From positions 1-49,065 of IMG/VR virus record IMGVR_UViG_3300042563_000952: a stretch of DNA of 49,065 nt; one strand, given 5' to 3'. This DNA is from a virus. Position 1 is the stretch's first letter. Each line of letters begins with the position of its first letter. Below the pieces are notes generated by a model that worked only from the letters and a program-made list of their open reading frames with translations, searched no databases and had not been told where the DNA came from. The translations under genes and the position numbers were made by a program. This document shows, piece after piece, positions 44,388 to 49,065 of the stretch.

Positions 44388-44696
44388 CTACATTTTAACA
44401 GTTAAGTCAATGTCTTCTTGTTGCTTTTGGACTTCTTTCATAGGACGAATAGGTTCTAACCAGGAATCTGGAATGTAGGCCTTTGGAGTATCTCCGTACA
44501 TATTACTCAATCCAAATTCTGTGGCTATCCACCAAAAGTGATCTGTAATAGCAGCCTTGCAGGCAATTCCCTTAAACTGAAATTCCTCACCTTGCGTAAA
44601 ATGTCCCACATACTCATCCACCAACACAGTTTTGCCTATGTTGGTAGGCCGTATGCTCATGATAATTTTGGCAAGATCGCCTTGTTCACATTTCAT
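44388..44696 (-). CDS. Conserved-type phage protein, 102 aa
   Basis: Beta-rich protein with GDLAKIIMSIRPTNIGKTVL near the start and AYIPDSWLEPIRP near residue 74. This end motif is familiar from phage and prophage proteins of unknown role. Overlaps the next gene upstream by 11 nt. Confidence 0.75.
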   Translation of the reverse strand: MKCEQGDLAKIIMSIRPTNIGKTVLVDEYVGHFTQGEEFQFKGIACKAAITDHFWWIATEFGLSNMYGDTPKAYIPDSWLEPIRPMKEVQKQQEDIDLTVKM

Positions 44697-44937
44697 TTTG
44701 TTTCATCAATCTAGTGTGTAAGATCATATTCTCAGTGACCAGTTTAGTGATAGTGGCCAGCATGATTAATCTATCCGCATCTGTAATTGTTTCTTTGTCA
44801 AACTGTTCTAGAATACTAGAGCCTATCATTCGCATGGTCTGCTCTTGGCCTTTGGAAAATACTCCCCAGTCAAACGGGTCGCCTTCTTCGTGTGCAAAAG
44901 CAATATCCACAAGTTCATCAAGAGTTATTTTAGCCAT
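44686..44937 (-). CDS. Conserved-type phage protein, 83 aa
   Basis: MAKITLDELVDIAFAHEEGD, then DADRLIMLATITKLVTENMI: helical protein of a kind common in T4-like phages, from memory. Overlaps both neighbours by about ten bases. Function unknown. Confidence 0.77.
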   Translation of the reverse strand: MAKITLDELVDIAFAHEEGDPFDWGVFSKGQEQTMRMIGSSILEQFDKETITDADRLIMLATITKLVTENMILHTRLMKQNEM

Positions 44938-45344
44938 GCTATTTTTTCTCCTGTTTCTTTTCTTCGATCATATTCTTCTGGGGTACTGGGATATCTCCAG
45001 GCCCATACAGCTACGAGAGCCATAAAGATACCTGTATAGATAACACCACGCAATGGCACTGTCCCAATACTCATTAAGATCAAACTCAACGACATCATGC
45101 CAATCATAAGATATTTCATCTTTTGTGGAAATACACGTTTCTCTGACCAATTGCGTAGGAAAGGTCCAAACAGCTTGTGATTCATAATCCAGTTATGCAT
45201 ACGTTCTGAACTTCTTGCAAAACAAAAAGCACTTGCAACCACAAAGGGACTATAAGGAATACCCGGAGTTATAACTCCAATGTATGCCATTACTAGGCAA
45301 AGACAGCCTAGAACAAAAAAGAACGCTTTTTTTAATTTAATCAT
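44925..45344 (-). CDS. DUF454 (YbaN-like) membrane protein
   Basis: 139 aa with three or four membrane segments. The family pattern GVITPGIPYSPFVVASAFCF, FARSSERMHNWIMNHKLFGP and EKRVFPQKMKYLMIGMMSLS is clear. Family function unknown. An accessory gene usually found in bacteria. Confidence 0.88.
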   Translation of the reverse strand: MIKLKKAFFFVLGCLCLVMAYIGVITPGIPYSPFVVASAFCFARSSERMHNWIMNHKLFGPFLRNWSEKRVFPQKMKYLMIGMMSLSLILMSIGTVPLRGVIYTGIFMALVAVWAWRYPSTPEEYDRRKETGEKIAWLK

Positions 45345-45349
45345 ATTAT

Positions 45350-45613
45350 TTAATTAGCAAAGACATTTGACGACCCAGTCAATGGGTCGCCACAGGTGCA
45401 GGCATCTCCCTGACGGTTAACTGGTTTGTTCCCAGCAAACACATTCCCACTTGCAGCCTGTGTTTTAGGACCACCATGTTCACCACTGCCATGACCTTCT
45501 ACTGATGCAGCAGTTACGGATATAGGAGCATTATTGACTATTACCGAAGGAACCAGTGCTTCAATAACTAGCCCCCCACAGTTGTCTACATTGACTCTTG
45601 CTACGCCTGGCAT
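45350..45613 (-). CDS. PAAR-domain protein
   Basis: 87 aa from MPGVARVNVDNCGGLVIEAL. PAAR features: an N-terminal MPGVARV start, glycines in EGHGSGEHGG and GNVFAGNKPVNRQGDACTCG near the end, with zinc-binding His/Cys. These proteins cap tail-spike tips. The frame extends upstream, overlapping the Sm-like gene by about 47 nt, so the MPGVAR start is preferred. Confidence 0.85.
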   Translation of the reverse strand: MPGVARVNVDNCGGLVIEALVPSVIVNNAPISVTAASVEGHGSGEHGGPKTQAASGNVFAGNKPVNRQGDACTCGDPLTGSSNVFAN

Positions 45614-45617
45614 ACTA

Positions 45618-45908
45618 TTAGGCCAACGCAATGCCAGTAGTTGATTCAAGAAATTGTTTGGCAAACTGTGAATCTGTTGCTTCGGCTACAGTAACAGTTG
45701 ATTTTTGTAGTTTAACTTCAGTATCCGGATTGACTGTAAACAGGTAAGGCATTAAACCTGGACCTTTTGGCCCCATACCAATTACTTGCGGATTTTTTAG
45801 TTTATAATAAACTGCACCGTCTTCTACTAACTTGGCAACAATTTCTTCACCACTTGTGAGTTTAAGAGTGATTACTTCGCCTGCTGATACGCCTTTATTA
45901 ATTAACAT
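45618..45908 (-). CDS. Conserved-type phage protein with Sm-like beta fold
   Basis: 96 aa. EVITLKLTSGEEIVAKLVED near the N-terminus resembles an Sm/LSm strand pair, followed by PQVIGMGPKGPGLMPYLFTV and a polar C-terminus. Such proteins recur in T4-like aquatic phages. RNA binding is only suggested. Confidence 0.7.
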   Translation of the reverse strand: MLINKGVSAGEVITLKLTSGEEIVAKLVEDGAVYYKLKNPQVIGMGPKGPGLMPYLFTVNPDTEVKLQKSTVTVAEATDSQFAKQFLESTTGIALA

Positions 45909-45909
45909 T

Positions 45910-46137
45910 TTATACCTTTTCTAAATGTGCTTTAAGTTCTGTAAATCCACCAATCAGTTCTTCGCCGATAAAAATCTGCGGAACTGTTCGTGCTGTTGGA
46001 ACAGCTTCCAATAGTTCTTCTCGAGTATATCCGTCTCCAATTTTCTTTTCTTCGAACGGAATACCTCGTTGTTTTAACAAGGCCTTGGCCTGGTCACAAT
46101 AGGGGCAATGGTACTTTGACCATACTGTTGCTTTCAT
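45910..46137 (-). CDS. grx: Glutaredoxin
   Basis: 75 aa. Redox motif KYHCPYCDQAKALLK, then TVPQIFIGEELIGGFTEL (cis-Pro and GGF). Reduces ribonucleotide reductase encoded to the right. It overlaps the upstream gene by four bases. Confidence 0.95.
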   Translation of the reverse strand: MKATVWSKYHCPYCDQAKALLKQRGIPFEEKKIGDGYTREELLEAVPTARTVPQIFIGEELIGGFTELKAHLEKV

Positions 46138-46586
46138 TTTATTTCCTTTGTGTCATATGTCTGTTGGAAGATGTCTTTTTTCACAGCACCATAGTCTCCT
46201 TCGCCGTGACGCACAATAACATCATTGCCTGCGGTATATTCCAAGTTGCCCCACGTGGCTTTAATAACGCCATCGTGATCAGCCAACTTAGCTATTTTGA
46301 TTACACCACCCTTAGGGGTTCCTGTACCGTCATGATTGTCGTCGTATTTGTCATGAAAATTTTCAGGATCCAAAGGCCAAAATTCTTTCTTAGGACCCGG
46401 ACCCATGATATAATGTCCTGCCTTATGCTCTACTGGACCTTCCAATGTTTGTGTAACTCCATCACTGTCGGCAATGGTATACGGCACTGGAATTGGCTTC
46501 TTAAAAGTTTTAAATGCCCCATCTTTAAACCAGCTATCGTCAATTTTACCTTCAATGAGGTTAATGTATTCTCTTAGTGTTTTCAT
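46134..46586 (-). CDS. Phage protein with PGDYG-like C-terminus
   Basis: 150 aa. N-terminal helix MKTLREYINLIEGK, as in phage structural or capsid-associated proteins, then IVRHGEGDYGAVKKDIFQQT near residue 125, the (P)GDYGxVKxDIF motif. Role unknown. Confidence 0.75.
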   Translation of the reverse strand: MKTLREYINLIEGKIDDSWFKDGAFKTFKKPIPVPYTIADSDGVTQTLEGPVEHKAGHYIMGPGPKKEFWPLDPENFHDKYDDNHDGTGTPKGGVIKIAKLADHDGVIKATWGNLEYTAGNDVIVRHGEGDYGAVKKDIFQQTYDTKEIK

Positions 46587-46588
46587 AA

Positions 46589-46756
46589 TTAACTTGAATA
46601 TATAACTCTGCCTTTTTTATCAAGGACTCTAACCAGTATAGCACCTTTAGCTTTTTTGGCCAGGGCCATAGAAATGGCCTGAGATTCGGTGCCAGCACCG
46701 CCTATAGAATTCCAAGATTCAAAAGGACTTTTACTTTTAAATTGTACCTTGTACAT
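46589..46756 (-). CDS. Small protein, 55 aa
   Basis: MYKVQFKSKSPFESWNSIGG, then AISMALAKKAKGAILVRVLD: beta-alpha-beta mini protein of a kind common in phages. AGGAA upstream of ATG. It fills the gap between nrdB and the 46134 gene, 2 nt from the next start. Confidence 0.75.
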   Translation of the reverse strand: MYKVQFKSKSPFESWNSIGGAGTESQAISMALAKKAKGAILVRVLDKKGRVIYSS

Positions 46757-46764
46757 ATATATTC

Positions 46765-47865
46765 CTAGATGGCCGGTAGCTCATCGTAATCTAGGCTTTC
46801 TCCCATTATGCCAATGACATAATTTGTGCTTTCACTTTCTTGTAGTGCTGTTTGTTTCTTGCTAGTATCAGTGTGCTTGTTAAACCAAGGGATCGGAGTT
46901 GACTTAGGCGCTGTCGCCTGGTACTTGATACCAATTTGTTTTAGTGCATCTACTGCTGTGTAGTCCACAAAATCACGTAGGATATTAGCGTTGAGTCCAA
47001 TAACTGGTCCCATCTTAAACAGGTATGTGGCCCAATCTTTTTCTTCACGTATCACATCCATGTACAGTTGATACACTTCTGCTTCGCATTCTTGTTTGGC
47101 TTCAACAAACCGTGTGTCCTCTTTGACCACTTGGTTGATCAAATAGGCAGTCCATCCCTTGTGTAACAACTCGTCTTGTAGAATTAATTGAATAATATTA
47201 CCATTGCCCATAAAGATTTTATTCTCTACCATTGCTAAACTAGTAGCAAAACTAACCATAAAACGGAATGCCTCAAGAGCATAACTTGCGTGTAAGGCCA
47301 TCCATATTGCTCGGATGTGTTCTTTCTCTGTAACTGTCTCGCCTAGCTGTTTACGACAATTGATAACGTGAAGTGCTTCATAGTAGTTGCCCACACTTGA
47401 TGCCATGTCTACAATTTCTTTAGTGTCATGTATGGTGTTAAACACATCTTTGGGTACATTGTAGATGTTGCGAATGATGTGGCTATAACTCTTGCTATGT
47501 ATGTTGGTTTCAAAAAATGTCCAGTTGTATACTAGTGCTTCTAGTTCTGGCAAAGATATTACAGGCATAAAGATTTGACTTGGGCCACGTCCTTGTAAAC
47601 TGTCTAAGGCTGTTTGGCGTAACAAGTTGCTGGTAAAGATATGCTTGACAGCATCGCTGGCGTCTTTGAAGTCGTTTGAATCTTTGGTAAGACTGATCTC
47701 TTCTGGTTGCCAAAAGAAGCCACGTGCTGTTGCTTCAAAGTCGGCAATTTTTTTGTATTTGACTTCTTCAAATCTCTGTATGGTCACAGGCCCAGCTGGA
47801 TCCAAAAACATCTTGCGATTAAGGTAGTCTGTCTTTGTGTTTAGGTTGTATTGTTGTTTACTCAT
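46765..47865 (-). CDS. nrdB: Ribonucleotide reductase class Ia, small subunit NrdB
   Basis: 366 aa. The four-helix core has the metal ligands: EALVYNWTFFETNIHSKSYSHII (Glu...His, near residue 108) and LILQDELLHKGWTAYL (Glu and His near 230), plus YYEALHVI with the radical-Tyr neighbourhood. Makes the Fe/Mn-type radical for deoxynucleotide synthesis. Stop codon near that of the 46589 gene. Overlaps the 62-aa gene by four bases. Confidence 0.95.
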   Translation of the reverse strand: MSKQQYNLNTKTDYLNRKMFLDPAGPVTIQRFEEVKYKKIADFEATARGFFWQPEEISLTKDSNDFKDASDAVKHIFTSNLLRQTALDSLQGRGPSQIFMPVISLPELEALVYNWTFFETNIHSKSYSHIIRNIYNVPKDVFNTIHDTKEIVDMASSVGNYYEALHVINCRKQLGETVTEKEHIRAIWMALHASYALEAFRFMVSFATSLAMVENKIFMGNGNIIQLILQDELLHKGWTAYLINQVVKEDTRFVEAKQECEAEVYQLYMDVIREEKDWATYLFKMGPVIGLNANILRDFVDYTAVDALKQIGIKYQATAPKSTPIPWFNKHTDTSKKQTALQESESTNYVIGIMGESLDYDELPAI

Positions 47866-48050
47866 TTTAAGTAATCCACGTGTGCTACAGCCCTCCAGAG
47901 ATCTAGTCTTGGAGGTTCTCCATTATCGGGTTCTTTGTATACGATTCTTATCTCAACATTGTTGGGATGAAGTTCAGCCATTAAAGAATTTATTGTTTCC
48001 AACGCTGCTTTAATGTTTTCTATTTGTTGTCCAATATTTTGTGTTGTCAT
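47862..48050 (-). CDS. Small protein between nrdA and nrdB, 62 aa
   Basis: MTTQNIGQQIENIKAALETI, then VEIRIVYKEPDNGEPPRLDL. Helix then beta strand. Overlaps nrdA stop and nrdB start by four bases each, so it is co-translated with the reductase. No family recognised. Confidence 0.75.
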   Translation of the reverse strand: MTTQNIGQQIENIKAALETINSLMAELHPNNVEIRIVYKEPDNGEPPRLDLWRAVAHVDYLK

Positions 48051-49065
48051 AATTTACAGGCCTCGCAGTCCTCTTCTATTTCATATCCATTTACAGAATT
48101 TGTGTGTCCGTTTACTTGCACCACTAATTGTTCTTCTTGCATTTTGCTTCCTGCTTTGTTAATCAAGCTATAGTAGAATGTTTTTAATCCCCACATATGT
48201 GCCTGCATCAAATTCTTAGCAATCAGGGTTGTTGGAACTTTGCGTTCTGGAAAATGTGCAGGATTATAGAATGTGTTAGTTGAAATTGATTGATCAACAT
48301 AAGCAGCAATAACAGCCGCTGTTTTCAAATAACCATCGCAGTCTTTTTGTTCCCACATCAATTGATATTTGTTTTTTAATCTATTATATTCTGGAACAAC
48401 CTGCGTAAACGATCCTGCCTTTGATTCTTTAGTGCTGATCAAGCTCATTGGCATTTCAATGCCGTTAGTTGAATCAATTACCACTGAGCTTGATTCAACA
48501 GGTGCTACCGCCATCAAGGTGGCATTACGAACACCGTGTTCTTTCATATTCGTACGTAGTGCTTCCCAATCAAGTTCAGGCGTAAAGTCTGCTAGTTCGT
48601 TGACTCCCTTAGCCCGCAGTTCCCAGGGAAACACACCTTGTCCGTAACGTGTTTTGGCACTCTCTAAACAAGGTCCACGTTCCTTGGCCAGTTCAACTGT
48701 GGCTTCTGTGAGATAGTAGGCCTGATGCTCCATCCAGGTTTTGACTTCTGCCAATGCATCCTGTTCCCCGTACTTCAATGAACGCTTGGCGTGCCAATAG
48801 GCTAGATTAGTAATGCCAATGCCTAGGGGCTGTATCTCATCATTACTTAATTTACTTTGTATTGATAAGAAGTCTTGATAGTCAAGAATGTTACACAGGC
48901 TACGCTGTAGAATCCTGCAGGCTCTACGCATATCCTCCGGGTTCCGGAACGCTCCCCAGTTGATAGATCCCAGTGTACATAACGCTATGCGGCCATCCTC
49001 GTCGTCTAATCTCTTAAATGAACGGGTGGGTAATAGGATCTCACAACACAAGTTACTTTGATAAA
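48047..49065 (-). CDS. nrdA: Ribonucleotide reductase class Ia, large subunit NrdA (5' part outside window)
   Basis: The last 338 codons are present; reading remains open to the right edge. NLCCEILLPT near the edge, GRIALCTLGSINWG, ATLMAVAPVESSSVVIDST (substrate-site loop) and TLIAKNLMQAHMWGLKTFYY are clear NrdA features. The C-terminus EIEEDCEACKL gives the redox-active C-x2-C tail. Reduces ribonucleotides; partner NrdB follows. Confidence 0.95.
   Translation of the reverse strand, partial: YQSNLCCEILLPTRSFKRLDDEDGRIALCTLGSINWGAFRNPEDMRRACRILQRSLCNILDYQDFLSIQSKLSNDEIQPLGIGITNLAYWHAKRSLKYGEQDALAEVKTWMEHQAYYLTEATVELAKERGPCLESAKTRYGQGVFPWELRAKGVNELADFTPELDWEALRTNMKEHGVRNATLMAVAPVESSSVVIDSTNGIEMPMSLISTKESKAGSFTQVVPEYNRLKNKYQLMWEQKDCDGYLKTAAVIAAYVDQSISTNTFYNPAHFPERKVPTTLIAKNLMQAHMWGLKTFYYSLINKAGSKMQEEQLVVQVNGHTNSVNGYEIEEDCEACKL

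Noticed and set aside
1-49065. CRISPR array, insertion sequence or integrase
   Set aside because: No regularly spaced direct repeats, transposase or recombinase motifs, or target duplications were seen.

Overview
The window reads as part of the genome of a large T4-like phage (myovirus) of a proteobacterium. It is dense and mostly on the minus strand: many short overlapping genes, ribonucleotide reductase subunits (nrdA, nrdB) and glutaredoxin, a tRNA array, and small proteins of types I associate with T4-like aquatic phages. No capsid, tail-sheath or terminase gene lies here, so the phage assignment rests on gene content and layout. Phage-encoded bS21, a CsgG/CsgF curli pair and a heme oxygenase with a bilin reductase recall oceanic T4-like phages of heterotrophs (from memory, not checked). 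A permuted two-piece tmRNA points to an alpha- or betaproteobacterial relationship.

Layout. 1-2210: metallophosphoesterase, tyrosine phosphatase, IF-1 and small genes. 2247-11848: thirty tRNA genes covering all 20 amino acids, including an initiator-type tRNA. They are interleaved with 2OG-Fe(II) oxygenases, an RNA polymerase omega homologue, small conserved phage genes and hairpin-rich non-coding spacers. 12076-18520: ClpP, a run of small genes including a paralogue family, a penicillin-binding-type D-Ala-D-Ala peptidase and a second phosphoesterase. 18616-22406: four small plus-strand genes, a CHASE2 adenylate/guanylate cyclase, and terC behind a yybP-ykoY (manganese) riboswitch. 22435-28392: a curli-type operon (CsgF, CsgG, two curlin-repeat proteins, a FecR-domain protein). 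28456-33097: DUF3307 protein, bilin reductase, heme oxygenase, ClpS, small heat-shock protein, DnaK. 33179-38918: DexA-like exonuclease, ribosomal protein bS21, membrane proteins, SleB-like hydrolase, QueC-like protein, hydroxylase. 38925-41450: AhpD, PsiE, AhpC and a repeat-rich surface-type protein. 41617-44387: DNA methyltransferase, a restriction-endonuclease-like gene and the permuted tmRNA. 44388-49065: small genes, DUF454, PAAR tip, glutaredoxin, NrdB and the 3' part of nrdA.

How the parts fit. The phage carries pieces for retuning host translation (IF-1, bS21, initiator tRNA, tRNA set, tmRNA), transcription (omega), protein quality control (DnaK, Hsp20, ClpP, ClpS; the tmRNA tag ends in LAA), redox defence (AhpC/AhpD, glutaredoxin), signalling (cyclase) and the cell surface (curli, peptidase, hydrolase).

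Two promoter classes are visible. One is near-perfect TTGACA-N17-TATAAT, with nine close matches. The other is a T4-late-like TAAATA motif set only 4-8 nt before start codons, which predicts leaderless mRNAs. Many genes lack a Shine-Dalgarno sequence; others, such as dnaK, hsp20, ahpC and the SleB-like gene, have strong ones.
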